A stretch of 64,000 nt of DNA from Trichuris trichiura (Eukaryota > Nematoda > Enoplea > Trichinellida > Trichuridae), in NCBI GenBank assembly GCA_037903355.1, contig JBAJFE010000001.1, positions 1,263,298 to 1,327,297 of the forward strand, given 5' to 3'. A program made the position numbers and the translations under genes. The notes beneath the pieces were generated by a model that was not told the origin of the DNA, did not search any database, and saw only the letters and a list, made by a program, of their open reading frames with translations. Every line of letters starts with the position of its first letter. Position 1 is the stretch's first letter. Below, in pieces: positions 1 to 9,953 of this stretch.

Positions 1-524
1 TAGGCTACTTTTTTTCCAGATGCAGAGAAGCAGTACAAGAACAGCTATAGTGAAGTAATCAGCGAGTTCCATATGTTTCCTCGAAAAATCTTAACAAGAC
101 AAGAACAGCCTGAAAGAGCAATATACATTCAAAAAACGTAGCGAAAGACAACTGGTAGTTATTCGTTAAAGTTCCTGTTGATCAAACTACAGTCTAGGAC
201 AAAGTTTCCCAAGAGGAGCTGGACTTCAAGGGGGAACCTGGCAGGAGGTCTCCCTCCGACAGCTGAAGGGTCACTGAATAAATCTGCTGCGTGAAGTGCA
301 CATCTGACGTTGTCGGCGTCCAAACAGGCTTGAGAAACTCCCATAGCAACAGTAGACCATTGCCGCCGCAGGTCCCCTGTCGCTTTCATAATTTGCTTCC
401 TTGAAGAATGCACCCATGCTCTGACCGGGCTCACAGACATTGGCCAGAGCGAAAATTTGTCGCAGGGCATAGTTAGGCTTTTTGCTGTAGCTTATCGTTG
501 AGCATGTCTGGCATGAGTTGAGTG
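1..524. other. no gene recognised
   Basis: I see no recognisable gene here. Two overlapping minus-strand open frames of about 100 codons (159-470 and 271-594) have no motif I can name, and the second runs into the neighbouring MITE, which argues against a real gene. Confidence 0.4.
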
Positions 525-800
525 GCGGTGAAAATTCCGAATATGTCACAAACACACTGTAAAGTGTGGCCTTGCGGCAGTTCTGCGTTTCCATCTTCTA
601 GATAAGTAATGTACTTGAGTAGAAGAGTTATACTGGTGTCGTTTTGTTTAGACCACTAACTTCGACGACCTTTTAATCGTTTTCACTCCACCCAAGTACA
701 TTCCTTATCTAGAAGATGCCAATGCACAACTACCCCACGGCCTGACTTTAGAGCGCGTTTTCAACCTATTCGGGGTTTTGACCCCAACCTGGAATGACTC
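525..800. repeat. inverted-repeat MITE (family A, copy 1)
   Basis: Two arms (about 525-625 and 692-795) are imperfect reverse complements, sharing the core CTTCTAGATAAG near the centre and a CCGAATA segment outward. The same layout recurs at 59,640-59,930 in a DOP1 intron, with the inner motif ATTCCTTATCT and the outer motif CAACCTATTCG. Two dispersed copies of one palindromic ~280-bp unit with no ORF fit a non-autonomous DNA transposon. I could not fix a target-site duplication. Confidence 0.6.
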
Positions 801-902
801 ACCTGTTGCTGACACTTCTAATTCGAGTTCAGTAGTTTGTTGTACTTCGTCATAGACGTTGCAGGTGGGTTCACAGGCCTTTTCTGTGGAATGGAGAATC
901 CG

Positions 903-1265
903 CAACTACAACTACGGGAAGAGTTTCTAGAGCTGTAGGCCAACGAGGAGCCTAAGTCAAAATTCAAACTCGCATAGGGGATCGTTTGCCTGCAACGCGA
1001 CATCGCAAACTTACACGCAGGTTTGTGGCTTGTAGTAAGAAGCCTACTCATTTCATTTCCTTCTTTGTATACTGTTGAGCGTGGACTTAACGTTGCTGAA
1101 AACGTGCTAACGAAAAAGAGAAACAAATTGCAAGCTGTAAATCAGGGCGACCAGAAATTCAGTCTAACTACCATAGAGCCGAAAGTGAGAAAGCTGTTGT
1201 CTCTGCGCAATTTCCAAGTTGTGGGAGGAAGTTTGCTCGCCGTATTTTACACCTTCCAGTATAGC
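903..1265 (+). pseudogene. hAT transposase C-terminus, decayed
   Basis: One frame carries in-frame stops (936-938 and 975-977), yet its residues follow the C-terminal part of the hAT transposases at 26-28 and 36-38 kb. It has an EEFLEL..ANEEPKSK stretch, then SLYTVERGLNVAENVLTKKR and TTIEPKVRKLL, which match the hAT dimerisation region (YLVERGFSAV...TTIEPHVDKLL in the better copies). Only the last ~120 residues remain and the BED finger and catalytic core are absent. The sequence is far more diverged than the other two copies, so this is an older insertion. Non-functional. Confidence 0.75.
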
Positions 1266-1430
1266 AAATACATACACCCCCTTTTGTCAAGTACCACCTT
1301 TTGTCGGCTAAGAATCTTGCGTGGGCCTTAAACGTGTCCTAGCAAACTGAACTGTCGGTTAGGGAAATGCCGTAGAAACTGCTAGTCCAAAAAGGGGAAC
1401 CAATGGCAAGGAAGCCAGTAAGAAGCACTA

Positions 1431-1579
1431 TGTAATGCGTCGGGATATGAGCAGAGAGTGCATAACCTGAGAATGAGAGAAGAGACGGTAGCTGCGAGGT
1501 AGGTCGCGAATTGGTTGGCTGGTGGTTGCGTGTAGCTGTGTCTGAGACGAATAAACGGTTTGTGTATCCCCGCGTTACA
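1431..1579 (+). repeat. 5' LTR of the gypsy element
   Basis: 149 bp, starting TGTAATGCG and ending GTTACA. AATAAA at 1550-1555 is a likely polyadenylation signal about 25 bp from the end. Identical to the 3' LTR (6381-6531) except for two missing bases near 1575. I see no clear TATA box. Confidence 0.93.
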
Positions 1580-2503
1580 ATGGCGCAGCGAACTGGAGTG
1601 AGCCCCGAAGGCCAGGCGACTCCAGGAGGACTGATGGTTCCCAACCCTGTGAGGATCGCTGCATCGCCGGAGGCGTTTAATGGAGATGGCGACTGGCACG
1701 AATGGATCGCTGCTTTCGAAATCTGTAGCCGGCTGAACGGCTGGACGGACGACGTGAAATTACAATGGCTGCAGTTACGGTTAACAGGGGCGGCTGGACG
1801 TGTCTTTCGGCGCTTGCCGGAAAGTGCTGTTCGGTCTTTTGATGCTGCGAAGGCTGCCTTAGCAGAGACGTTTGAGGCTCCGGGGCAGCAGCTTGTACAT
1901 GAAATGGCGTTTCGGTCGAGAAGGAAATTGCCAACGGAGAGCTGGACAGCTCATGCAGAAGCGTTGCTGTCGTTAGCAGAGAAGGCGTATCCGTCGTTGG
2001 ACGGCTCTGCTGTTGACGCTATGGTCAACGCGCAGTTGCTGCAATCGATCCAAGATCCGCAGCTGCAGTATCTGGTGCGTCGAGCGATGCCCACGACAGT
2101 GGCTGAGTCAGTCCGCGAACTGACAGTTCAGCAAACGCTGCAGTCTTCACTGCGCCGACCGTCAGCAGTTGCTTCGGCTGAAGAATGTGGGTCACCAGCG
2201 AGCATAATGGATCTAGTAGTCTCCTCTGAACCAGCAGCAGTAACCGACATGGAGAGCCGCTTGGACAACATAGAACAGAGCATTCGTCAGTTGCGACAAC
2301 TGGTGATCTCTAATGGAACTGAAAACGTTATGGCCGTCAATGCTAGACGGCGCATGCGAAATGAGCCGAGAGAACGGCTTCGGCGACGGTTGCAGTGTTG
2401 GAAATGTCAGGGCTATGGGCACCTTGCTCGTCGATGCCCGAGCTATTCGGGAAACACAGGAGGGCCATCCACAGGGACCGAGCGGATGGCCTGGAACAAC
2501 TGA
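1580..2503 (+). CDS. gypsy Gag with one zinc knuckle
   Basis: 307 aa from the ATG at 1580 (the frame is open further back into the LTR, to 1511, but this is the first ATG). Gag forms the retrotransposon particle and packages RNA. Residues ~20-190 show the tryptophan-rich pattern of Ty3-type Gag capsids (FNGDGDWHEWIAAFE, then a helical region). Near the end is a CX2CX4HX4C knuckle, CWKCQGYGHLARRC, preceded by an arginine-rich stretch that should bind nucleic acid. The last ~20 codons overlap the protease frame and carry a frameshift heptamer. The ATG overlaps the primer-binding site. No lesions seen. Confidence 0.9.
   Translation: MAQRTGVSPEGQATPGGLMVPNPVRIAASPEAFNGDGDWHEWIAAFEICSRLNGWTDDVKLQWLQLRLTGAAGRVFRRLPESAVRSFDAAKAALAETFEAPGQQLVHEMAFRSRRKLPTESWTAHAEALLSLAEKAYPSLDGSAVDAMVNAQLLQSIQDPQLQYLVRRAMPTTVAESVRELTVQQTLQSSLRRPSAVASAEECGSPASIMDLVVSSEPAAVTDMESRLDNIEQSIRQLRQLVISNGTENVMAVNARRRMRNEPRERLRRRLQCWKCQGYGHLARRCPSYSGNTGGPSTGTERMAWNN
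1581..1591 (+). promoter_or_regulatory. primer-binding site, tRNA-Ser type
   Basis: TGGCGCAGCGA starts one base after the LTR. It is complementary to the 3' end (TCGCTGCG plus CCA) that I recall for metazoan tRNA-Ser(UGA/CGA); the match stops after 11 nt. Serine tRNA priming is known for some insect gypsy-group elements (17.6/297). The site overlaps codons 1-4 of gag. Confidence 0.65.
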
Positions 2504-2512
2504 AGGCGGTCC
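2449..2512 (+). promoter_or_regulatory. programmed -1 frameshift signal with predicted H-type pseudoknot
   Basis: The heptamer GGGAAAC (2449-2455) lies in exactly the phase needed in gag (G GGA AAC). After a 6-7 nt spacer, GGCCATCC (2463-2470) pairs with GGATGGCC (2484-2491), 8 perfect base pairs plus a G-U. Loop bases GGACCG (2475-2480) can pair with CGGTCC (2507-2512), making an H-type pseudoknot. The -1 frame is the protease frame, and gag would otherwise stop at 2501. The same heptamer class serves gag-pro shifting in some retroviruses (established knowledge). Confidence 0.85.
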
Positions 2513-3417
2513 AGAACCAACCGACGGCAAATGCAACCGTTGCCCCACGGGTATTTGTTAACGCATCCGTGAATGGGATACATTTGTGTATGCTGGTGGA
2601 TACCGGCGCAGGCAGAACTTTGATCAGCTCAGACGTTTTCCAGAGAGTTGGCGGCCACATGGCGCTTCAGCGAAGCGCTGTTCAACTGATTCTCGCTGAT
2701 GGTTCTCCTCTTCCTGTTGTCGGCGAAGCACGCCTCCGTATCCGCCTTGCCTCAAAAAATTTCGCAGTCGATGCCGTTGTGGTCGACAGATTGCATTATT
2801 CAGCTTTATTGGGAATTGACTTTCTTACGCTACATGGATTTGTCGTGGACCTCAAGCGGAATGTTTTGTCCTGCGAAGGTGCCGCGCAAGTGCCTTTAGT
2901 ACTCAGGGCAGATGATCAGCCCAGTTGTGTGGAAGAATGCGTATACGTTGCAGAAGACAGGAATGTCGCTCCTAGATCGACAGCAGCAGTGTCCTGCTCT
3001 ATTAAGAGGACATTTTCAGGTGATGCAATTTTTGAAAGTAGTCATCACTTTGAACGGCAAGGCGGTTATGCGGCCAGGAGCCTTGTCACCGTGCTAAATG
3101 GTAGATTTAGGACGTTCATTCTGAACCCTACGCAACAGGAGTTCTGCGTGAGAAAGGGGGCACTGCTGGGGAAGCTCACCGGCATAGAGACGCAAGACGC
3201 TTGCTCAGCGGCACTGGCGACGACAAACGTGAATCAGATGAGCCATTCTCCCTTGAAACCTGCGCTGATGAAGTTAGCGAGAGAAGCGGCTGGTGCGAGT
3301 CTGGACGAGAGGCAAATAAGTATGCTATTTGGTGTTCTGTGGAATTACCGTGACGTTTTCGCCGTTGGGAAACGCGACTTAGGTCGCACAAAGGTTTTAC
3401 GCCACAAGATAACGTAA
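2452..3417 (+). CDS. gypsy aspartic protease (-1 frame after gag)
   Basis: About 321 codons from the frameshift site to the TAA at 3415-3417. The retropepsin active site is VDTGAGRT (Asp codon at 2599-2601), with a hydrophobic-hydrophobic-Gly flap partner LLGIDFL downstream at about 2812-2826. The enzyme cleaves the Gag-Pol polyprotein and works as a dimer. There is no plausible independent start; it is reached by the shift from gag. The C-terminal ~60 codons are the linker that normally leads straight into reverse transcriptase (VFAVGKRDLGRTKVLRHKI), but the frame stops there and the RT continues one frame back. Confidence 0.85.
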   Translation, partial: KHRRAIHRDRADGLEQLKAVQNQPTANATVAPRVFVNASVNGIHLCMLVDTGAGRTLISSDVFQRVGGHMALQRSAVQLILADGSPLPVVGEARLRIRLASKNFAVDAVVVDRLHYSALLGIDFLTLHGFVVDLKRNVLSCEGAAQVPLVLRADDQPSCVEECVYVAEDRNVAPRSTAAVSCSIKRTFSGDAIFESSHHFERQGGYAARSLVTVLNGRFRTFILNPTQQEFCVRKGALLGKLTGIETQDACSAALATTNVNQMSHSPLKPALMKLAREAAGASLDERQISMLFGVLWNYRDVFAVGKRDLGRTKVLRHKIT

Positions 3418-6380
3418 CAGAAGGAGCGAGACCGGTAAGGCAGCCGCTGCGGCGCTTATGCCCGAAAGATAGGAAAGAGGTTAGCGCGTTATTAAGAAAT
3501 CTCATCGATGACAAATTGATTGAGCCATCTGAGAGCCCGTGGGCGGCAGGAGTTGTGCCAGTTCGCAAGAAGGACGGGTCGATTCGCTTATGTGTGGACT
3601 ACAGAAAACTGAATGAGCTGACGAAAAAGGATGCTTATCCCTTGCCAAGAATTGACGAGACCTTGGATTCTCTGTCTGGAGCTCAGTTCTTTTCTACTAT
3701 CGATCTCCTAAGTGGCTACTGGCAGGTAGAATTAGAACAAGAGGCCAGGGAAAAGACAGCCTTTATTACTCATGATGGGTTGTTCCACTTTAACGTGATG
3801 CCCTTCGGACTGACAGGGGCCCCAGCTACCTTTCAACGGCTAATGGAACTAACTCTCGCTGGGCTTAAGTGGGAGGCATGCCTCGTTTATCTGGATGATG
3901 TAATAATTTTTAGCCGCACTTTCAGTGAGCACTTAGAACGCCTGGGGAAAGTATTGCAACGTTTTCGGCAAGCAGGGCTAAAGATCAGCCCTACGAAATG
4001 TCAATTTCTTCGTAAAGAAATAACCTTTCTTGGACATTTAATCTCGGCAGCTGGTGTATCTCCTGATAAAACGCTTACGGAGAAGGTCAAAAGCTACCCT
4101 ACGCCGACATGCCTCCATGAACTGCAGAGCTTCCTCGGCTTGGCGGCATATTACCGCCGTTTTGTGCGCGGATTTGCCGGGATCTCCGCGCCTCTTTATC
4201 GACTTACACAGAAGAACGTGGAATTCGTTTGGTCCAGAGATTGTGCAGATGCATTTTCCAAGCTAAAGGACGCTTTGACGAGTGAGCCTGTTCTGCGTTT
4301 TCCGGATTTCACCAAATCCTTCATTTTGGATACTGATGCGAGCATGGTAGCAATTGGCGCTGTGTTATCTCAGTTGGATGAAAAGGGCCAAGAACATCCC
4401 GTGGCCTTCGGCAGTCGAATACTCTCTCGTGCGGAGCAGAAATACTGTGTAACACGGCGTGAAATGCTAGCAGTCATAACTTTCATTGAACAATTCGCCC
4501 CATACTTACAAGAAGAATTCGTTCTTCGTACAGACCATGGTGCCCTACAGTGGCTTCAGTCTTTTAAGGATGCCGACGGCCAATGGGCCAGGTGGCAATA
4601 TAAATTGCAGCGTTTCCGTTTTACAGTTGTCCATCGGCCTGGACGACAACATGCGAATGCTGATAGCTTGTCGCGTATCGTGTGCAAGCAGTGTGGTCGG
4701 AATGGCGAGATACCATGTCCCACCGCGAACGCCGCCACCGCGGCCGAGATCGCTGCCATTAGCTTCTCAGATATGAATGGTGTGAAGGAGAAACAGTTAC
4801 GAGACTTGGACATTGCACCGTTTTGGTTAGCAAAAAAGTCAAACAGTAAAGCAAAACTGCCAACAAGACAGTCAAAAGCAACTTCTCTGTTACTGGCTAA
4901 CTGGGATCGTCTCCGTTTGCAAAACGAAGTCCTGTGGCGTGAGTGGTATGAGGACGATGGCTCCGTAAGGTTGCAGTTGCTTGTCCCTAGCGAAATGGTT
5001 CCGCAAGTTTTGCAAGAAGCTCACAGTGCGGCCACGGCGGGCCACCTTGGCGAAGAAAAAACTTTAGCGCGTGTGAGTGAACGATTCTACTGGCCGGGCT
5101 ATCGTTCGGATGTGAAGCGTTACGTTAGATCGTGTTGGGAATGCAACACGCGAAATAATGTATTCCCCAAAAAGAGGTCCCCGCTTCAGCTACAGGAAGT
5201 AAGCCACACTTGGCAGAAACTTTCACTGGACATAGCTGGCCCTCTACCGATGACTGACAAAGGAAACCGCTACATTCTAATGGTGGTGGACGCTTTCTCG
5301 AAATACGCGGAGGCCATCCCAATGCCGAATCAACAGGCAGAGACTGTAGCAACGGCACTAGTGCAAGAAGTCCTCTGCAGGTATGGAGTCCCAGAAGTGA
5401 TACACACGGACCAAGGAACGCAATTCGAATCCGAATTGTTTAAAGGGGTTTGCGATGAACTAGGCGTTCAGAAGACGAGAACTACGCCTTACCATCCGTC
5501 TAGTAATGGTCAGGCGGAACGCATGAACCGGACCGTGTGGAACATGCTCGCCAAAACTATTGCTCCCAATGGGAAAGATTGGGATCTCATTTTACCGAAG
5601 GTAATGATGGCATATAGAGTGAGCATTCACAGTAGTACCGGGCAGTCGCCCTACAGAATGATGTTCGGCCGGCACTGCCGTGTCCCTGAGGACGTCGCAC
5701 AGCATCTCGAATCAACATCTCAAACACCGGAACGGCACGTGGAAAATTTGGAAGGAATACTGAAGCGATTGGACGAGAAGGCCAAGAGTAGGGCAACGAG
5801 AGAGGCAAGGCGACAGAAGCTGTACTACGATTCCCATGTTCGTCCACGGCACCTTAACGTTGGTGACACAGTTTTATTGTTTGTGCCCCGTGTCCTTCAG
5901 GGACAAAAACGGAAGTTTTTGAGGCCCTGGAAGGGTCCATACCGAATAACCGCCCAGTTATCTCCGGTTACGTATAGAATTCAGCATGCTAAAAGGAGGA
6001 GAGATGTGCACGTGGTGCACGCAGATCGCCTGAAGACTTGTCCGCCTGACATCCGTCTGCCTGAAAAATCAGCAAGAGAACATGCAGGTATGCGACGGCA
6101 GACTAGTCCCCGGCCGCCAAGCGGTCAACCGGACTTGCAAACCTGGAGTGGAAGGCGACAGGCCGGCGGCTACCTGCCTGCAAGAATGGTCATCGGGGAG
6201 GACGTGTGCACGGAAAACGCTGGTGCACAGCTGTTCGAGCACCCTTCCGGCTCTGGACCCGTGCTGTCAAAGGAAAGGCCCAGGCGGGATACGCGCCCTC
6301 CCTGCCGTTTTGCAGATTACATAATCGAGACGCAATGGCATCGTCGTCATGAGGACATGACTTTTCCAAGGAAGGGATAA
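3414..6380 (+). CDS. gypsy pol: reverse transcriptase, RNase H, integrase
   Basis: Open from 3354 to the TAA at 6378-6380; homology begins at ~3414 (TEGARPVRQPLRR). Numbered from codon 3516: the RT catalytic YLDD has D127/D128; RNase H begins at ILDTDAS (D272, D274); the integrase HHCC finger uses H503, H510, C540, C543; the integrase core has D572, D632 and E668 (D,D35E). A GPY/F-type module (WKGPYRI) follows near residue 810. The protein copies the element RNA into DNA and inserts it. No env follows, and the C-terminal ~100 residues are low-similarity. The stop codon touches the 3' LTR. Expression must come through a second frame change from the protease frame, or one base has been gained or lost at ~3405-3416. 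Confidence 0.92.
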   Translation, partial: VTEGARPVRQPLRRLCPKDRKEVSALLRNLIDDKLIEPSESPWAAGVVPVRKKDGSIRLCVDYRKLNELTKKDAYPLPRIDETLDSLSGAQFFSTIDLLSGYWQVELEQEAREKTAFITHDGLFHFNVMPFGLTGAPATFQRLMELTLAGLKWEACLVYLDDVIIFSRTFSEHLERLGKVLQRFRQAGLKISPTKCQFLRKEITFLGHLISAAGVSPDKTLTEKVKSYPTPTCLHELQSFLGLAAYYRRFVRGFAGISAPLYRLTQKNVEFVWSRDCADAFSKLKDALTSEPVLRFPDFTKSFILDTDASMVAIGAVLSQLDEKGQEHPVAFGSRILSRAEQKYCVTRREMLAVITFIEQFAPYLQEEFVLRTDHGALQWLQSFKDADGQWARWQYKLQRFRFTVVHRPGRQHANADSLSRIVCKQCGRNGEIPCPTANAATAAEIAAISFSDMNGVKEKQLRDLDIAPFWLAKKSNSKAKLPTRQSKATSLLLANWDRLRLQNEVLWREWYEDDGSVRLQLLVPSEMVPQVLQEAHSAATAGHLGEEKTLARVSERFYWPGYRSDVKRYVRSCWECNTRNNVFPKKRSPLQLQEVSHTWQKLSLDIAGPLPMTDKGNRYILMVVDAFSKYAEAIPMPNQQAETVATALVQEVLCRYGVPEVIHTDQGTQFESELFKGVCDELGVQKTRTTPYHPSSNGQAERMNRTVWNMLAKTIAPNGKDWDLILPKVMMAYRVSIHSSTGQSPYRMMFGRHCRVPEDVAQHLESTSQTPERHVENLEGILKRLDEKAKSRATREARRQKLYYDSHVRPRHLNVGDTVLLFVPRVLQGQKRKFLRPWKGPYRITAQLSPVTYRIQHAKRRRDVHVVHADRLKTCPPDIRLPEKSAREHAGMRRQTSPRPPSGQPDLQTWSGRRQAGGYLPARMVIGEDVCTENAGAQLFEHPSGSGPVLSKERPRRDTRPPCRFADYIIETQWHRRHEDMTFPRKG
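6368..6380 (+). promoter_or_regulatory. polypurine tract inside the last pol codons
   Basis: AAGGAAGGGA (6368-6377) just ahead of the 3' LTR fits the plus-strand primer site of LTR retrotransposons. It encodes the last residues of pol (RKG) and runs into the stop. Confidence 0.7.
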
Positions 6381-6531
6381 TGTAATGCGTCGGGATATGA
6401 GCAGAGAGTGCATAACCTGAGAATGAGAGAAGAGACGGTAGCTGCGAGGTAGGTCGCGAATTGGTTGGCTGGTGGTTGCGTGTAGCTGTGTCTGAGACGA
6501 ATAAACGGTTTGTGTATCCCCGCGTGTTACA
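6381..6531 (+). repeat. 3' LTR of the gypsy element
   Basis: 151 bp, TG...CA, identical to the 5' LTR apart from an extra GT near the end, and followed by the ACTA duplication. Confidence 0.93.
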
Positions 6532-6535
6532 ACTA

Positions 6536-8640
6536 CTAAAAGACATTTAATTAAAAGTAGAAAAATTACTTTCTTTAACACTGATCGTTAGCTGAATGGT
6601 GACTTGGGAAAACAGCAAATTCTTTTTACAATGAAAGGCCTACTTTTACTCGCTGGTCTGATAAGAACTTTGTTAACACTAAGCCCTGGATAATAATGCT
6701 TTTATTCGTGGAAGGTTGAACGCTGCTACCGTTCTAGTCGTAAATGTCAGCTGACAGCGAGTTCTATGAACTTATGCTTGCTTGCTTCCGCAATATGCCT
6801 TCTTTGAAAACAGTGCAAACTTATTAAATTCTTTCTAAAACTTTCGTCCATTAAATATGGCTTCTACGGCCCGCTTTTATAGTTCACTGGCCTTAGCGCT
6901 TTCGCTGCTTTTACAGAGCAATGGGCTAACTTTTAGGTAGTTACCGTTATAAAAAAAGACAACATTTGGCAAAGTAAAAAATTAGTGACAGTAAGCAACT
7001 TAGGTGAATGTCTTCAGACGAGCAGGCTACGGCGACTACCCAACAGCTCTTTATTGATTATTGGACTTTAGTGTCAGGCTAATACGATTCGCTTTAAACT
7101 CAATTTGGCACGCAGGAACCTAACCAGCTTTAAACAAAAGGCAAACGCTTCCTACGTAAAGGTTGTCATTGTTTACACCTGAGCATCACTGTTCTAAAGA
7201 TATGGTAGATCAGCGCGTTAAGCGCAGAGATTTATGTTTTTGCAGAATAAACAATAGCGGTCCCAAAGTGAAGAAACTTAATTTCGTGCAAAACAGGACA
7301 ATTTTTGAAGTACGTACAGCTCCTAAAGCTCCATTTGTGACTTCGTGTGCAGTTAAAAGCATCTGTTACCTTCATCTCGTCTTAAGGAAACCGCAAACTT
7401 CCGCGAAAAAAATCATTAGAAGAAGCAAATCATGTGCACAATGGATTGAACAAACTGTCCTTTTCTATATTGGATAAACAAACTGCATATCATATCAGCA
7501 TTGTAGAAACCTTCCACCGAACATCTGCTACTTTACGTCTCATTCATCAGCGAATTCGTTTTCTTTAGTTGCAGCCGTCTCAACTTAATCTACAAAATAG
7601 CTTAATGCAAAATATTGTGTACACTAGCTATGTGGTCTTGTCGACGTTAAAAAGTTCTAGATTTTCCAGTATTCCTGATAATGGATCACCCACTGAACAC
7701 TGCCAAACCAGATTCTCTAATGAATAAAACAAAATTTCCCCTATTAAATGCGTGCGTATCTACGTTGAAACGTTTCGTCATGCGCGGCATCTTTTGCGCA
7801 TCGGAGTGCAGGTAAGCAGAAGAGAAAGCGTCTTAACCTGCGGATTATGCCTAGTGTTCTGTCTTTAATCGTTCCACCTTCGCGATTGATGTATTTTCTT
7901 GTCGGTGTCCGCTATCCGTTCGTATGTTTATGTCCCACTTAAGGGCTGTAAAAAGAACGGATAAGTTAGGACAGTGGATGCGGAAAACCGCAAGACGCAT
8001 AAGTCGTTTCTTTCTGTTCTTAAAACAGTAAAAAATAATTGTAGTTTTAAGGCGTATTCGCATTGTCTCCTTCATTAGTATTTGCGTTGAATATTTTTGC
8101 AATGCTTTCTCTACTCGGCGGGAATCTTCAGTAGGTGCTTTCTACATACGACGCTAAACATCTAACCGTTCGCTAAGCATTTCGCCGTCCAGCAAACGCT
8201 ATGCCGGCTGATTAGCTGAAAACGCTGACGTCGTACAGATCTTCATTTCCATGAAAGCGGAACAGTCTTCAAGCAGGCAAATGGTTCAGTTTGCGTTCAT
8301 GAATTACTAGCATAATTCATAGGCGCTAGTGTTAGTTTATCTTAAGAGCACGTAATACTGAGAAGTTATTCAAGTGGTTGGTGTCGAGTGGTTTGAAAGA
8401 AAGCAATGATGTGAAGAAAGTACTTAGGGGAGTAGAACCTACTTGTCACTCTACAGCTTGTTAAAAAAGTTACCTTTTTACTGACCCATTTGCTACCAAT
8501 CAATACCTCCAAGGTGTGGTATAGATATCCTTTTTCTTGTTCGTTTCCGCAGCTGTTCACCAGAACCCATGCACACAACGGGAGGCGTTCCATTTCCGTA
8601 TGAACTTGTGCCCAACGGTCAGTTGAAGAAAGACGAATGG
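6536..8640. other. no gene recognised
   Basis: AT-rich sequence with only short open frames (longest 104 codons, 7163-7477, no motif recognised). Nothing I can support as a gene. Confidence 0.4.
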
Positions 8641-8995
8641 GTCTGCAACTGCGGCGTTACCTTCCATGCTTTGTTAGAAAAGAATTTATTCGATTCTCCG
8701 AACGATACACGACAAAACGAACCACGCAAAAGAGAGAGCAAGAAACGCAACAGCACAACACTCTCTCGCCGCAAGCGAAAATACGTACCCATGTTGCACT
8801 AGCCTGTTCCTTTTTATCTCGCTGGAAGATGGGGACACGATTCGTTCCGGAACGATGAGCTGTTATGAAGGGTACATTGCTGAAAGGGATTACTTGTATT
8901 CGCGCACATCAAGTAGAAGAATGACAAAATCCACGGCCAACTGGTGACCTGTATCGTGACCGTCGTGGTCACATGAACTTCTGTTTATTACGTGG
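8641..8995 (+). repeat. ~360-bp direct repeat, copy 1
   Basis: Aligns over its length, by eye at roughly three-quarters to four-fifths identity, with 13,146-13,515 in the same orientation. Shared anchors are AACTGCGGCG, TTGCACTAGCCTGTTCC and GATTCGCGCACATCA. The two copies bracket the MULE/Tigger nest. No recognisable protein. Confidence 0.7.
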
Positions 8996-9110
8996 TCACT
9001 TGCCGAAATGGTCAGTTGCCGAAAGATAATTAGCCAAATGGACACTCGATGGGCGCTCATTTATCCGAACTGTCATTTGCCGGAAATTCATTTCCTGAAT
9101 GGGTATTAGC
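8991..9110 (+). repeat. short degenerate repeats (TTGCCGAA type)
   Basis: Four or more diverged units of about 16-18 bp resembling GGTCACTTGCCGAAAT occur in a row (8991-9045), with another near 9070 (TCATTTGCCGGAAAT). They sit directly upstream of the MULE remnant and may be its terminal or subterminal repeats. Confidence 0.5.
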
Positions 9111-9953
9111 CCAGAATGTTCGTTTAAGATCAGAACGTGCTTATATATACGTATTGCTTGCTGAGGGTATTCATTTGCTGCTACAGCTGATTGACCGAAG
9201 TTCACTGCTGTTTCGTGCTTACGAGAGTATGGGGAAAATCTGTGAGATAGTTCATTCTGCTACAGGTTGTGATAAACTAAGTGCACGAGCATACTTGTTT
9301 ATGAAGGATGGATACTCCGGAGATCGTTACTACGGATCATGCGAGACCAGAAAAAAATTGTACTGCTATCGTCGGGCAGTTAGTAGGGGGTTTTCAGATG
9401 GACAGCACCTACTTGTTACATTTGCGGACCACAACAACATGCCGAATCCAAACGCGGTAGGTGTATTGTGAGTTATTGAAGAAATTAAGTCTGTGGCGTG
9501 AAGTGGCAGAAATCCGCTTTACCAGGTAATTCAGTCGTCCACAACTTCTTGTCCATTGGATGTGGCTGCGTCTTTACCATCGTCGGATGCATTGCGGCAA
9601 ATGGTGAAAAGAGTTCGACAACGTCAACGACCACCAAAACCAACAACGGTAGGAGACTTTTAGGTTCCTGCGCAATTGCGAAGCAGATTGGATGGACGGC
9701 CATTTATGATTAAAGATACAAGCATTCCCGAAGGAAGAATACTTATTTTTGCAACTGCAGGCAATTTTCAGAAGCTTGGAAATGCCGCCTATTGGGTAAC
9801 GGACGGCACCTTCAAGGCAGTACTGACTATCGTTTACCTGCTGTACACGATCCTTGCTCCTATCGACTGGGAAAAGCAGAGGACGTTTCCGTTCGTTTAC
9901 GTAGTAATGACTGAAAAACGAGAATCACTTTACAAGCGATTGTATGAAGATCT

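Larger units (their letters stand above)
1431..6531 (+). mobile_element. Ty3/gypsy LTR retrotransposon, near-complete
   Basis: A 5.1 kb element flanked by a 4-bp duplication ACTA (1427-1430 and 6532-6535). The LTRs are 149 and 151 bp, begin TG and end CA, and differ only by a GT dinucleotide near the end, so the insertion is recent. The order is gag, retropepsin, reverse transcriptase, RNase H, integrase, which defines Ty3/gypsy (Metaviridae). No envelope frame is present. gag, pro and pol lie in three different frames, each a -1 step from the one before. The design is very compact: gag starts at the base after the 5' LTR and the pol stop touches the 3' LTR. Apart from the pro-pol frame change I see no lesion. 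Confidence 0.95.

Noticed and set aside
1431..6531. Endogenous retrovirus with envelope
   Set aside because: pol ends at the 3' LTR and there is no further frame for an envelope protein.
7163..7477. 104-codon plus-strand open frame
   Set aside because: No motif, a basic random-like composition, no supporting neighbour, and unremarkable length for chance.
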